The position numbers and the translations under genes were made by a program. DNA of 64,000 nt, taken from an uncultured Clostridia bacterium. GTDB lineage: Bacteria; Bacillota; Clostridia; TANB77; CAG-465. Of the stretch, positions 10,555-18,809 are shown piece after piece (the first letter of the stretch is position 1; every line of letters starts with the position of its first letter). Location of the stretch: the NCBI GenBank assembly GCA_944383015.1, contig CALWOC010000001.1:1-64000 (forward strand), given 5' to 3'. Below the pieces are notes generated by a model that saw only the letters and a list, made by a program, of their open reading frames with translations, had not been told where the DNA came from and did not search any database.

Positions 10555-11142
10555 TTAATCCTCCAAAATTTTCAAATATTTAGTTTCAAATATATTTAAA
10601 ATACTAGCAATTATATCTTCTCTACTACACTTTATATTAAACTCATTATATATAGATGAAGCAATATCTTTTATGTTATCATTAAACTTTTCTTGTAATA
10701 TATTTATTCCAATACCTATATATAACCTTTTTACTTCTTCATTTTGAATTCTAGTCTCAGTTAAAATTCCACCAATTTTTCTAGAATTAGCCATAATATC
10801 ATTTGGAACTTTTATATCTAACTTTATATTATATAATTTAAGAAAAGTCTCTGTAATACAGTTTGCAATAATTAGAGTTAAACTTTTAAATTTATTTACA
10901 TTACAATTTGGAAAAAGAACAAAAGACATAGCAATATTTTTATATTTTGAATCTGTAAACCATACTCTTCCATGAGTTCCTTTTCCCTTTGTCTGCTCCT
11001 CTGCTATTATTACTGTTCCTTCTTTTATATTTTCTTCTTTTTTTATCTTAGTTTGAGTTGAGTCAATTATATCATAAATGTCTATGTTTCGTCCTAAAAT
11101 TTTTGTAGTTAATTTACTTTTTATTATTTTTTTATCTATCAT
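10555..11142 (-). CDS. birA: Biotin--[acetyl-CoA carboxylase] ligase, monofunctional
   Basis: Attaches biotin to AccB through biotinyl-AMP. The 195-residue protein has the catalytic Gly-Lys-Gly-Thr-His-Gly-Arg-Val-Trp loop, Lys-Val-Pro-Asn-Asp-Ile (Val in place of the usual Trp) and Lys-Ile-Gly-Gly-Ile-Leu-Thr-Glu. There is no N-terminal helix-turn-helix and no room for the C-terminal SH3-like domain, so it is a short enzyme without repressor function. The start overlaps the preceding gene (ATGA) and the stop is one base before tetR, making a tight three-gene operon that pairs cofactor attachment with control of the carboxylase genes. Confidence 0.93.
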   Translation of the reverse strand: MIDKKIIKSKLTTKILGRNIDIYDIIDSTQTKIKKEENIKEGTVIIAEEQTKGKGTHGRVWFTDSKYKNIAMSFVLFPNCNVNKFKSLTLIIANCITETFLKLYNIKLDIKVPNDIMANSRKIGGILTETRIQNEEVKRLYIGIGINILQEKFNDNIKDIASSIYNEFNIKCSREDIIASILNIFETKYLKILED

Positions 11143-12389
11143 TTTACCTCACTCAAATCTTCATAAATTATCTTAGCTGCTTCTCTTCCAGAAAAACTTG
11201 CCCATGCAACTGTTGACTTAACTCCTGCAACATCTCCCCCTGCATATACACCTTTTATATTTGTTCTATAATTTTTATCTATTTTTAATTTATTCCACTC
11301 ATTTTTTTCTAAATTTCTAACAGCTTCTTCTTCTAGTTGTGATCCAATTGCCATTATTACATAATCTATATCTAAAGTATAATTTGAATTTTCTATATTT
11401 ACTGGATATGGTCTTTTTCCCTCTTCATATACAAGCTCTGTTTTTATACATTCAATTTTTTCTACCTTTTCCTTACCTAAAATTTTAACTATGTTATTTA
11501 AAAACATAAATTCTATTCCTTCTTCTTTTGCCTCTTTAATTTCTTTCTTTTCTGCTGGCATTTGCTCTTCTGCTCTTCTATATATTACATATACATGATG
11601 CGCACCAAGTCTTTTTACAGTTCTACTTGTATCCATTGCTACATTTCCACCGCCAATAACAGCAACATTTTTTCCGTTAAAATCTGGATACCTCTTATAC
11701 TCTAATAGCTCATTTCCACCATATACTCCATTTAAGCTTTCTCCTTCTATTCCCATTTTAGAAGAAATATTTGAACCTATTGCAACAAATACTGCATCAT
11801 ATTTTTTTCTTAATGTATCTAAAGATAAATTTTTACCAAGTTCCATATTATACTCTACATTTATTCCTAATTCTAAAATTTTATCATATGTATTTTTTAC
11901 TATGTCTTTAGGTAATCTAAAATCTGGTATACCATGAATAAGTAGCCCACCAAGATATGATTTTTTTTCATATAAGTCTACATGTTCAACTCCAAGTCTT
12001 TTTAAAGTTGCAGCACATGTAATTCCACATGGTCCACTTCCAATTACAGCTACTTTTTTATCTAATTTATTATAATTACTATACGAATTTAATTTAAGAT
12101 TATTTTCTAAAGCATAATCTCCAACAAAAGCTTCAATATCTCCAATTGAAACACTTTCTGATTTTATTCCTCTTATACAGCTTCCTTGACATTGTTTTTG
12201 GTGTGGACATACTCTACCACAAATACTAGATAAAACACTAGTTTCACTAAACTTATAATATGCAGATTCAAAATCATTATCTTTTACAAATTTTATTGCA
12301 TCTGTTATATCATTAGATAAAGGACATCCCTTAACACAGTTTTTATTCTTACAACTTAAGCAGTAATTTGCTTTATCTTTTATGCTCAT
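11139..12389 (-). CDS. NAD(P)-dependent oxidoreductase, glutamate synthase small-subunit-like (GltD family)
   Basis: This protein has an N-terminal Fe-S domain with Cys-Leu-Ser-Cys-Lys-Asn-Lys-Asn-Cys...Cys-Pro and a later Cys-Gly-Arg-Val-Cys-Pro...Cys. Two Rossmann domains follow: Gly-Ser-Gly-Pro-Cys-Gly for FAD and Gly-Gly-Gly-Asn-Val-Ala for NAD(P). It ends with Tyr-Ala-Gly-Gly-Asp-Val-Ala. The longest frame starts at a TTG at 12410, but AGGGG lies just upstream of the ATG at 12389, giving 416 residues. No glutamate synthase large subunit is adjacent, so it may act as a free-standing electron-transfer subunit. Co-transcription with birA and tetR hints at a redox link to lipid synthesis, which is inference. 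Confidence 0.85.
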   Translation of the reverse strand: MSIKDKANYCLSCKNKNCVKGCPLSNDITDAIKFVKDNDFESAYYKFSETSVLSSICGRVCPHQKQCQGSCIRGIKSESVSIGDIEAFVGDYALENNLKLNSYSNYNKLDKKVAVIGSGPCGITCAATLKRLGVEHVDLYEKKSYLGGLLIHGIPDFRLPKDIVKNTYDKILELGINVEYNMELGKNLSLDTLRKKYDAVFVAIGSNISSKMGIEGESLNGVYGGNELLEYKRYPDFNGKNVAVIGGGNVAMDTSRTVKRLGAHHVYVIYRRAEEQMPAEKKEIKEAKEEGIEFMFLNNIVKILGKEKVEKIECIKTELVYEEGKRPYPVNIENSNYTLDIDYVIMAIGSQLEEEAVRNLEKNEWNKLKIDKNYRTNIKGVYAGGDVAGVKSTVAWASFSGREAAKIIYEDLSEVK

Positions 12390-12464
12390 TTTTCCTTTTC
12401 CCCTTTTCAATTGAATTATACTATATAATGTAAAAAATGAAAAGAGAATTTTTATATAAATATA

Positions 12465-12493
12465 TTGTTTAATTTTTTTAGCTATGCTATAAT
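12465..12493 (+). promoter_or_regulatory. Sigma-A-type promoter
   Basis: TTGTTT, a 17-bp spacer and TATAAT with an extended TG dinucleotide lie 19 bp before the start of the plus-strand gene. AGGTG at 12501 is its ribosome binding site. Confidence 0.8.
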
Positions 12494-12511
12494 TTTTGTG
12501 AGGTGTAATAT

Positions 12512-12982
12512 ATGAGAAAAAGGAATTGGATATTATTAATTGTATCTTTAGTTATTATTGTAGCTTTTATTTTTGTTATTATTTTGTCTAATAAAAATAA
12601 AAACTTGGGATTTATATCTGATGATTCAAGACAAATAGCTCTTGTACAGGAAATATATAAATTAATACTAGATGAAAATTTAGAAAATAAAATAAACCTT
12701 ACTAAAGATACTTCTTTATATATAAATTTTATTACATATAATCACTATGTATTAAGTCACGAATCTGCTATTAATACACTACTTGAATCGTACACTACAG
12801 ATAAAGATGCAGATAAATACACTTTAAGTAACGAATTTAACTTAAAAAAACAAACTCTTAAAGTAACTCTCAAAAGAGATGATATGCTAGATGAAAAGAA
12901 TTATATGTTTAAGTTAAAGATAAACAAAAAAGAAAATAAAATAGACTATAAGCTTATAGATACAGAATTTGTAATCGAATAA
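12512..12982 (+). CDS. Membrane-anchored protein of unknown function
   Basis: This 156-residue protein begins with positively charged residues and one hydrophobic helix (about residues 7-26), then a polar, Lys/Asp/Asn-rich domain. It is probably an N-terminally anchored protein with an extracytoplasmic domain of about 125 residues. I do not recognise the family. The gene is well formed: it has a near-consensus promoter, a ribosome binding site and its own terminator. It diverges from the GltD-like operon, and nothing in the context indicates a role. Confidence 0.8.
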   Translation: MRKRNWILLIVSLVIIVAFIFVIILSNKNKNLGFISDDSRQIALVQEIYKLILDENLENKINLTKDTSLYINFITYNHYVLSHESAINTLLESYTTDKDADKYTLSNEFNLKKQTLKVTLKRDDMLDEKNYMFKLKINKKENKIDYKLIDTEFVIE

Positions 12983-12986
12983 TATA

Positions 12987-13020
12987 AAAAGATAGAAAAT
13001 ATATACGTTTTCTATCTTTT
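12987..13020 (+). terminator. Intrinsic terminator
   Basis: A 13-bp perfect stem (12987-12999 with 13008-13020) and 8-nt loop run into Ts, four bases after the stop codon. Confidence 0.85.
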
Positions 13021-13033
13021 TTTGTCTCAAACG

Positions 13034-13062
13034 TTGTTTTTTTATGTAAATCATGATATAAT
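13034..13062 (+). promoter_or_regulatory. Promoter and leader hairpin of the 251-residue gene
   Basis: TTGTTT, 17 bp, then TATAAT. The following leader of about 75 nt holds a 7-bp hairpin, GTTATTC with GAATAAC, near 13088-13110. A strong AAGGAGGA ribosome site at 13131-13138 follows. Confidence 0.75.
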
Positions 13063-13146
13063 AAGAATCTCAAACATACATTGCATAGTTATTCGTAATG
13101 GGAATAACGGAATATTTTAATAATTTAATTAAGGAGGAATTTGTAT

Positions 13147-13896
13147 ATGAAGAAATTTAGTAATGTACAAAAAAGTGAAAATTTAAAAAAGGAGGATTAT
13201 AATTTAGCTACAAGAAACAAACTAGACAAAATAAACATTTTAGATAGCGATATTGAAGCTAAATTAAATAATCAAAGATACCAAAATGTTGGTAAATTAT
13301 TTATAATACTAAATAGTAAACTAGACAAAAAACTACCTTTTAATGTTAGAATTAGTTGTCTTAGTTTAGAAGCTCTAGCAAAGGCATCAATGTCTTATAC
13401 TCAAAAAGAATTTGAAAAACTTATATTACAAAATATTACACCAATTAATTTTTTTAGATTAGTAACCGACATTAGTATGCAAATTACATGTCCATCATCA
13501 AGAAAGATAGCACAAGACTATTTAGAATCAGAAAAGAGCTTAAAAAGACTTAATAGATTCTATAATGAATATTCAGACATATTTAATGAATGTCAAAAGT
13601 ATCATTATTCTTCTTTATATCTTTTTAATTTAGTAATAGATAATGCTAAAGCAAATAACACTCCATATACTAATATTTTTACTTTACTTCATAGTGATGA
13701 TAAAAGAAAAAGACATATTGTATGCAATATAATAAACGAAATGGAAAATGAAACTAGAAAAAATTATATTACTGAAGATACTGTCTTTGAATATCATCAT
13801 AAATTCCAAAAAATTGACAAAAATATAGAAAAGCTATTTAGCAAAATTGACTTAAATAGTCTTTACTCTATTGATTATCTTTATGAAAATATATAA
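13147..13896 (+). CDS. Hypothetical soluble protein
   Basis: This protein of 249 residues has no signal peptide or membrane segment and is rich in Lys, Asn, Leu and Ile. It looks all-helical, with a central Lys-Arg-Lys-Arg-His patch. I do not recognise the family. The open frame could start at a TTG at 13141, but the AAGGAGGA site sits 8 bases from the ATG at 13147, so that start is preferred. It converges on the C39 protease gene; a shared function is possible but unsupported. Confidence 0.75.
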   Translation: MKKFSNVQKSENLKKEDYNLATRNKLDKINILDSDIEAKLNNQRYQNVGKLFIILNSKLDKKLPFNVRISCLSLEALAKASMSYTQKEFEKLILQNITPINFFRLVTDISMQITCPSSRKIAQDYLESEKSLKRLNRFYNEYSDIFNECQKYHYSSLYLFNLVIDNAKANNTPYTNIFTLLHSDDKRKRHIVCNIINEMENETRKNYITEDTVFEYHHKFQKIDKNIEKLFSKIDLNSLYSIDYLYENI

Positions 13897-13899
13897 TTT

Positions 13900-13925
13900 A
13901 AGCGGAAAGTTAAATCTTTCCGCTT
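13900..13925 (+). terminator. Intrinsic terminator between convergent genes
   Basis: A GC-containing 10-bp stem (AAGCGGAAAG with its complement) and 6-nt loop are followed by Ts on the plus strand. On the minus strand the U-run is poor, so it mainly serves the plus-strand gene. Confidence 0.8.
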
Positions 13926-13929
13926 TTTA

Positions 13930-14529
13930 TTATCTATACAAAAGTAATATTCTACTCTCTTCATTTTTTACAAAAGAAAAATCTTCTTTTGTATGTGAAT
14001 TCAACCTTTTCTTTGTTACAATTCTATTATATTCAAAAGGTTTGTCAAATACCATTTTACAATCATCATCATCATCATATTCAAATTCATATAAATAATA
14101 TGGATCAAAAATATATACATTCTCTTTATTAATTTTTGTACAAAGTACATAATGCTCACATTCAGACCACACTCTAAAAACAGCAACACCACCATTTTTT
14201 AAGCAATTATTTAATTTTATATTATTTATATCAACATCATTTCCTCTTAGTATTTCTGCTTTTAAATCTAAATTTAAAGAATCTATGCTGCTATTTATCC
14301 AATTAGATAAATACTCAATTGCATGTGGAGATGTTCCACATAATCCAATTTGTCCATTTTGCCCTATTGTATCTAAAGTATATTGCGTTATATACTTAAT
14401 TATAACTGGAGGAATTTCTCCCCTTTTAAATAAAAAACGCATTGCATTTAAAAGTGTAGCTTGCCCACAATCATACTCTGTTATCTGATATGCAAGAGGC
14501 GTTTTCATATCTGCATACTTTTCAACCAT
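13930..14529 (-). CDS. Free-standing C39-type cysteine protease (double-glycine peptidase-like)
   Basis: This 199-residue protein has the layout of a bacteriocin-processing C39 peptidase: Gln15 for the oxyanion hole, Cys21 in Tyr-Asp-Cys-Gly-Gln-Ala-Thr-Leu, His126 in Cys-Glu-His-Tyr-Val-Leu, and Asp142 in Phe-Asp-Pro-Tyr. The Gln-to-Cys spacing of six residues is the same as in ComA-type exporters. The usual ABC transporter portion is absent, and no signal peptide or membrane helix is visible, so the protein is probably cytosolic. It starts 15 bp after a protein with a double-glycine leader, and its ribosome site overlaps that gene's stop. It probably cleaves that partner. A C39-like superfamily member with another substrate is the alternative. 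Confidence 0.75.
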   Translation of the reverse strand: MVEKYADMKTPLAYQITEYDCGQATLLNAMRFLFKRGEIPPVIIKYITQYTLDTIGQNGQIGLCGTSPHAIEYLSNWINSSIDSLNLDLKAEILRGNDVDINNIKLNNCLKNGGVAVFRVWSECEHYVLCTKINKENVYIFDPYYLYEFEYDDDDDCKMVFDKPFEYNRIVTKKRLNSHTKEDFSFVKNEESRILLLYR

Positions 14530-14544
14530 AATTTTTTTAATCTC

Positions 14545-15705
14545 CTATCTAACTTGCTCTTGTTCCTCTTTTTGTTTTTTTAACACATTTTTTTCTCTTA
14601 TCTCTTCTATATCTATAACTCTTTGAAGCTCCATTGCTTCAGAATTAAAGATTGCAAGTGCTGTAACTTGAAAACTTCTATTATATCTAAATCTCCTTCT
14701 TTTATCTAAATTATAACAAATATCTTTTTCAGCATCTGCTGATACATACATACCACTAAAAAATCTAACACATCCTTGCACTAGTCCTTCTGTTATGGCT
14801 TCGTCGTTATACCTTTCGTCCCATTCATTTCTTTCAGTAAGAACTGGTCTTTGTATTTTATTAATTATTTTAAACTTAAATTCTTGATAATTATCTTTAT
14901 ATCTTTCAAAATCTCTATATAATTGCTCTAAATATGGCTTTACTCTATCATAACACTGCTCTGATGTTTCTCCCGGATTTGGCATTACTCCACATCTTAA
15001 ATATGAATCTCTACTCTTAGGCTCTAAAGTATTATCCCATCTAAGCATATCTAAAAATTCTAGTTTTTTCTTATAAAAGCCTTTCTCAACTCTTGTCTTT
15101 ACATCCATATATACCTTATACTTTTGTTCTTCTGTAGTATGTTCAACTTTAAATGGATCAAATACATATAATTTTACTTCATTTTTTAAAATATCATGCT
15201 CTATAGAATCTACACTATCTACTACGGCAAATATATCTTCAAGCACTATTACATCACTAAGATCTGCTATCTCACAAATAACATTTCTTACATTATATTT
15301 TTCCATTTTTTCTCCAATTTGTTTTGCTACTATCTGTCTTACAATGTCATCTGGTACTACTTGATTTTTAGTTGCAGAGTTTACATTTATTAAAACATCT
15401 TTATACTGAGATGGTCTTACCATAACTGTTGTATCTTTTAAACTTCCATACATTACATACCTTGTTCCTGGATTATACTTTCCATCAACTAGTACTTCAT
15501 CATTATTTGCTTTTCCATCTGATAAATCCATTCTATCATATTCTTGCCATTTAGAGTAATACTCTGGTAAATCTGAAGGAGGTGTATACCATTTTATCTT
15601 AGGACTTGATGGTTTAAGCCCCCCTCTTACTCTTTCTAAATCTCTTGCTTCCATATTTGTATAATCACTGCAATCATTAGTAAGCATTACAAACTTATTC
15701 TCCAT
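14545..15705 (-). CDS. Large protein with double-glycine leader, putative C39 substrate
   Basis: I do not recognise the 386-residue body, but the first 29 residues end in Asp-Leu-Glu-Arg-Val-Arg-Gly-Gly. That gives Leu at -7, Val at -4 and Gly-Gly at -2/-1, the classical double-glycine leader of bacteriocin and pheromone precursors. The rest starts Leu-Lys-Pro-Ser-Ser-Pro and is hydrophilic, with many Asp/Glu/Lys/Arg residues and scattered Cys. It ends in a charged helix rich in Gln, Glu and Lys. No membrane helix or Sec signal is seen. At about 357 residues after cleavage it is far larger than normal double-glycine cargo. The TGAGGTG ribosome site is strong, and a C39-like protease follows in the same operon. 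Confidence 0.75.
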   Translation of the reverse strand: MENKFVMLTNDCSDYTNMEARDLERVRGGLKPSSPKIKWYTPPSDLPEYYSKWQEYDRMDLSDGKANNDEVLVDGKYNPGTRYVMYGSLKDTTVMVRPSQYKDVLINVNSATKNQVVPDDIVRQIVAKQIGEKMEKYNVRNVICEIADLSDVIVLEDIFAVVDSVDSIEHDILKNEVKLYVFDPFKVEHTTEEQKYKVYMDVKTRVEKGFYKKKLEFLDMLRWDNTLEPKSRDSYLRCGVMPNPGETSEQCYDRVKPYLEQLYRDFERYKDNYQEFKFKIINKIQRPVLTERNEWDERYNDEAITEGLVQGCVRFFSGMYVSADAEKDICYNLDKRRRFRYNRSFQVTALAIFNSEAMELQRVIDIEEIREKNVLKKQKEEQEQVR

Positions 15706-15760
15706 ATTATCACCTCAAAAATCATATATAGCATATCAAATAAAAATAAAAAAATCAATA

Positions 15761-15787
15761 AAAAAAGTGCCTGTTGGCACCTTTTTT
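15761..15787 (-). terminator. Terminator of the diaminopentanoate dehydrogenase gene
   Basis: GTGCC (15767-15771) pairs with GGCAC (15776-15780) around TGTT, extended by A/T pairs, with six Ts following on the minus strand. It overlaps the stop codon and separates this gene from the double-glycine operon. Confidence 0.75.
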
Positions 15788-16862
15788 ACTTATTTATATA
15801 CTCGTCTAATGATTTAGTTCTATACTGTAATATTGGCATTTGACTTGTTGGAATAAATCCTGGTTTTGCATTTATTACATCTGGTATTCTGTTTACAACA
15901 GTTGCACATGTAAGTTCTACAGTATTAGGTCTTGTTATTACTACAGTTGTATTAGGCTCACCATAAATAGTCCATTCATTTTTATCACACTCATCTGGTC
16001 CATATACTTTTCCTATACATTCTGTTTCAAATACAATTCCTTCTTTAGTTTGACTTGTAACAATAGCTGACATTCCTGTTGCGTCTCCTGCTTTAACAGT
16101 CATACCTAAAGTAGAAGAGTCTAAATCTGTACTATAAGTAGTTGGAACTGTTTTTTGTGTTTGATGTGTTATTGTAAGTCCCATTTTATCTGCAAGCCAT
16201 CCATTAACATTCCACATATATGAAGGTAAATACTCTCCTCTTTCTATTACAGCTTTACGCTCATCATCACTAACTTTATCTACTGATGCAACTTGTTTTT
16301 CAAATTCATCTAAAGTAAGACCTGCTCCATGAGCTTTGGCAAGTGCAATCCCATAATCCTCTACATTATAACTTGAACTTCCTTTAATTTTTGTTATTTT
16401 ATGTGTTGCTCCTCCAAGTACTGTTATTAAATTTCCCCAAAATATATCTTGATATCCAGCTCCTGTTAAAGTACAACCATTCTCTTTTGCAAGCTTATCT
16501 AGTTTCTCTGTTAAAGTAGGATTAGAATTTTGAGGATAAAAAGCTTCCTCACAAGTAGAAATAGCATTAATTCCAAGTTTTGCACAAATTTCAAAAGCAT
16601 CGTATACATCACTCATTAAGCTCATTGTAGTTATTATACAAATATCTGGTTTTGCTTCTTTAAGGATACTTTCTGCATCTTTAGCATTTAAAATAACTAC
16701 TCCTTTTTCTTCTCCCCCCATAACACTAGAAATATCTTTACCAAATTTTTTCTCGTCGATATCTAGTGCCGCAACAATTTGTGCTCCTTTTTCATAAACA
16801 TATCTCATAGTATAAACAGACATTTTCCCACAACCATATTGGGCAACTTTAATTTTACTCAT
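15786..16862 (-). CDS. ord: 2,4-diaminopentanoate dehydrogenase-like amine dehydrogenase
   Basis: This 358-residue protein has an N-terminal NAD(P) fold (Gln-Tyr-Gly-Cys-Gly-Lys-Met) of the dihydrodipicolinate-reductase type and a long C-terminal domain. Its length and motifs, such as Thr-Gly-Ala-Gly-Tyr-Gln-Asp-Ile-Phe-Trp-Gly, fit the clostridial enzyme of oxidative ornithine fermentation, which deaminates 2,4-diaminopentanoate to 2-amino-4-oxopentanoate. The usual neighbours (ornithine aminomutase oraS/oraE, thiolase ortA/ortB, racemase) are absent, and the gene is monocistronic. The family assignment is good; the exact substrate in this organism is uncertain. Confidence 0.75.
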   Translation of the reverse strand: MSKIKVAQYGCGKMSVYTMRYVYEKGAQIVAALDIDEKKFGKDISSVMGGEEKGVVILNAKDAESILKEAKPDICIITTMSLMSDVYDAFEICAKLGINAISTCEEAFYPQNSNPTLTEKLDKLAKENGCTLTGAGYQDIFWGNLITVLGGATHKITKIKGSSSYNVEDYGIALAKAHGAGLTLDEFEKQVASVDKVSDDERKAVIERGEYLPSYMWNVNGWLADKMGLTITHQTQKTVPTTYSTDLDSSTLGMTVKAGDATGMSAIVTSQTKEGIVFETECIGKVYGPDECDKNEWTIYGEPNTTVVITRPNTVELTCATVVNRIPDVINAKPGFIPTSQMPILQYRTKSLDEYINK

Positions 16863-16953
16863 AAATACCTCCTATTTTTGGATAATTTTAATATCCTATA
16901 TAAGTAGTATATCACAAAAAATATATTATTAAAACAAATCTACAATAAAACTT

Positions 16954-17829
16954 CTAATTTGTACACTTACCACATTTTGAACAACCATTACAGATTAACC
17001 TATTTGCACATTCTTTACAATTACTATTCCAATATGGCTTATATAAATCTTCATCCCTTAAAGGGATACCAAGTTCATCTGTTAATTTAAAATCTATTTT
17101 TTTACCAACATAACTAAGACCTAGCCTATATGCAATTTTAGACTGTGTCTGTTTACTTTTTATTTTATATAATTTTTTATCCTTTAAAAAGAAGTTTCCA
17201 GTTTCAATAAAAGCAAAAGTAGTATTATATTTTTTACATTGATCACTTAAATTCTTTACCCATTCATAATCTAAAACTCTTGCACCATCATAGTTTTCTC
17301 CACCTGCAATCACTTGTTCTATAATACCTTGCTTTAAATATTTTTCTATATTCACTTTACCTATAAAAGGTGCAACCATTATACCTTTATGCTTAAATGG
17401 AAGTGAAAAAAGTATTGGTATTCTCTCGTCAGCTCTTTTTTGATTTTCACAAGTAACATTAAAAAATACATTTTCAAGTCCATCATTCCACCAACTTGGT
17501 AAATTTTCCATCACTCTTTGAGGTCTTTTAGTTAAAATAAAAAAAACAACATCAGGCCTTTGACGAATAATCTCCCACGCTTCATCTCTCCATTTATCTG
17601 CTTCTTCTAAAAAGAAATCTGATGTCATACATACTCTTATTTGTTCTCCACTTTTTACCTTATAATTACCTTTTCTATCTTTATGTAAAGGATAATTAAA
17701 GTTGTCCTTTACTTTATATATTAAGTTTCCTTGCTGTCCTCTTACACGATCTAAAAAATACATATAACAATTTTTACAACCTTCACTAATTTTTCTGCAG
17801 CCATGCCAAGGATTCCAAATATCATGCAT
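16954..17829 (-). CDS. DUF5131 / phage Gp37-Gp68 family protein with Cys-rich tail
   Basis: The N-terminus reads Ile-Trp-Asn-Pro-Trp-His-Gly-Cys...Gly-Cys-Lys-Asn-Cys-Tyr, the three-cysteine signature of DUF5131, a radical-SAM-like family common in phages and accessory DNA. The middle part has Phe-Phe-Ile-Leu-Thr-Lys-Arg-Pro and Ile-Ala-Gly-Gly-Glu-Asn, also family features. Residues beyond about 268 form a Cys cluster of seven cysteines in 20 positions, which could bind another Fe-S cluster or zinc. At 291 residues it is normal to slightly long. No prophage genes and no TcmP partner are adjacent. The reaction is unknown. Confidence 0.8.
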   Translation of the reverse strand: MHDIWNPWHGCRKISEGCKNCYMYFLDRVRGQQGNLIYKVKDNFNYPLHKDRKGNYKVKSGEQIRVCMTSDFFLEEADKWRDEAWEIIRQRPDVVFFILTKRPQRVMENLPSWWNDGLENVFFNVTCENQKRADERIPILFSLPFKHKGIMVAPFIGKVNIEKYLKQGIIEQVIAGGENYDGARVLDYEWVKNLSDQCKKYNTTFAFIETGNFFLKDKKLYKIKSKQTQSKIAYRLGLSYVGKKIDFKLTDELGIPLRDEDLYKPYWNSNCKECANRLICNGCSKCGKCTN

Positions 17830-17851
17830 TATTTTCTACTCCTTTTTTAGG

Positions 17852-17880
17852 ATTATATCACAAAAGCAAACAAATGTACA
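17852..17880 (-). promoter_or_regulatory. Promoter of the DUF5131 gene
   Basis: On the minus strand TGTACA, a 17-bp spacer and TATAAT with an upstream TG, followed by AGGAG before the ATG. The gene is therefore transcribed separately from the Nudix operon. Confidence 0.65.
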
Positions 17881-17886
17881 CAAAAT

Positions 17887-17912
17887 AAAAGAGACCTTTT
17901 TTAGTCTCTTTT
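17887..17912 (-). terminator. Terminator of the radical-SAM/Nudix operon
   Basis: A 9-bp stem AAAAGAGAC with GTCTCTTTT and an 8-nt loop, overlapping the Nudix stop codon and followed by a T-rich run on the minus strand. Confidence 0.8.
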
Positions 17913-18806
17913 AAATACATCTAATACATCAAGTGCCATTTTCTTCTTTTCTGGAAATGTATTAAAATCTTCTTTTATTATCTCTTCTTTTGAAAACCAT
18001 CTGCTTCCAAGAACTTCATCTTGCTTTTCCTTTAGAGCGGATGTACCTTTATCTACTGCTATATAAAATAAATCCATATGTATATGACCATCTTTTACAA
18101 TATTTCTTTGAAGTGCAAATGGTCTAATATAATCCTCTTGTCTTGGATATCTCTCTCCAACAAGTTCAATATCTAAATTTGTCTCTTCTTTTACTTCTCT
18201 AAGTACTGCATGTTCTGGATCCTCATTTTCTTCTATATGTCCACCTACAAAAAGCCATTTATTTAGCTTTTTATGGTGAATAAATAATATTTTATCCTTT
18301 TCTTTATTTACGATACATGCGGTAGCACAGAAATGACATTCAGAATCTGCTACCTTAGGTTTTGCATTAAAATTATATATTTCTAAACATTCTTTTACTT
18401 CATCTGTTATTTTACTATTTTCCATTGCACTTTGTATTGTTTCCCATTTATATGCATCATGCTCTGTAAGCTTAATATCATCTTCCTTTTCAACTGTTAT
18501 TGCAAAATTATACTGACGAGCTTTTTTTCCACTTCCAGAAATATAATCAAAAGAATTAATAAAACATACTACATCTTTAAGATCAAGATTTGTTTCTTCT
18601 TTTACTTCTCTTTTTAATGCAGTAAATATGTCTTCTCCTTTTTCCATATTGCCACTAGGTAACTCATCTATTCCACCCATAAAATCGTCAAGCTTTCTAC
18701 TCATTATTAATACTTCATTTTTTTTGTTTAATATAACTGCTCCTACTACATTTTTTTCAATTCCATTTTCTTTTCCTTTTTCAATTAAAAAATCATAAAA
18801 TTTCAT
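17901..18806 (-). CDS. Tandem Nudix hydrolase (two Nudix domains)
   Basis: This 301-residue protein carries two complete Nudix boxes. The first (about residues 50-75) ends Leu-Lys-Arg-Glu-Val-Lys-Glu-Glu-Thr-Asn; the second (about residues 195-220) ends Leu-Arg-Glu-Val-Lys-Glu-Glu-Thr-Asn. Both keep the metal-binding REVKEE core, so both could be active. Nudix enzymes cleave nucleoside diphosphates linked to another group. A single chain with two intact Nudix modules is unusual and suggests internal duplication or a substrate handled in two steps. It starts three bases after the radical-SAM/aminotransferase gene, so the two are almost certainly made together and may act in one pathway or clean up its nucleotide by-products. 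Confidence 0.85.
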   Translation of the reverse strand: MKFYDFLIEKGKENGIEKNVVGAVILNKKNEVLIMSRKLDDFMGGIDELPSGNMEKGEDIFTALKREVKEETNLDLKDVVCFINSFDYISGSGKKARQYNFAITVEKEDDIKLTEHDAYKWETIQSAMENSKITDEVKECLEIYNFNAKPKVADSECHFCATACIVNKEKDKILFIHHKKLNKWLFVGGHIEENEDPEHAVLREVKEETNLDIELVGERYPRQEDYIRPFALQRNIVKDGHIHMDLFYIAVDKGTSALKEKQDEVLGSRWFSKEEIIKEDFNTFPEKKKMALDVLDVFKRD

Positions 18807-18809
18807 ATT

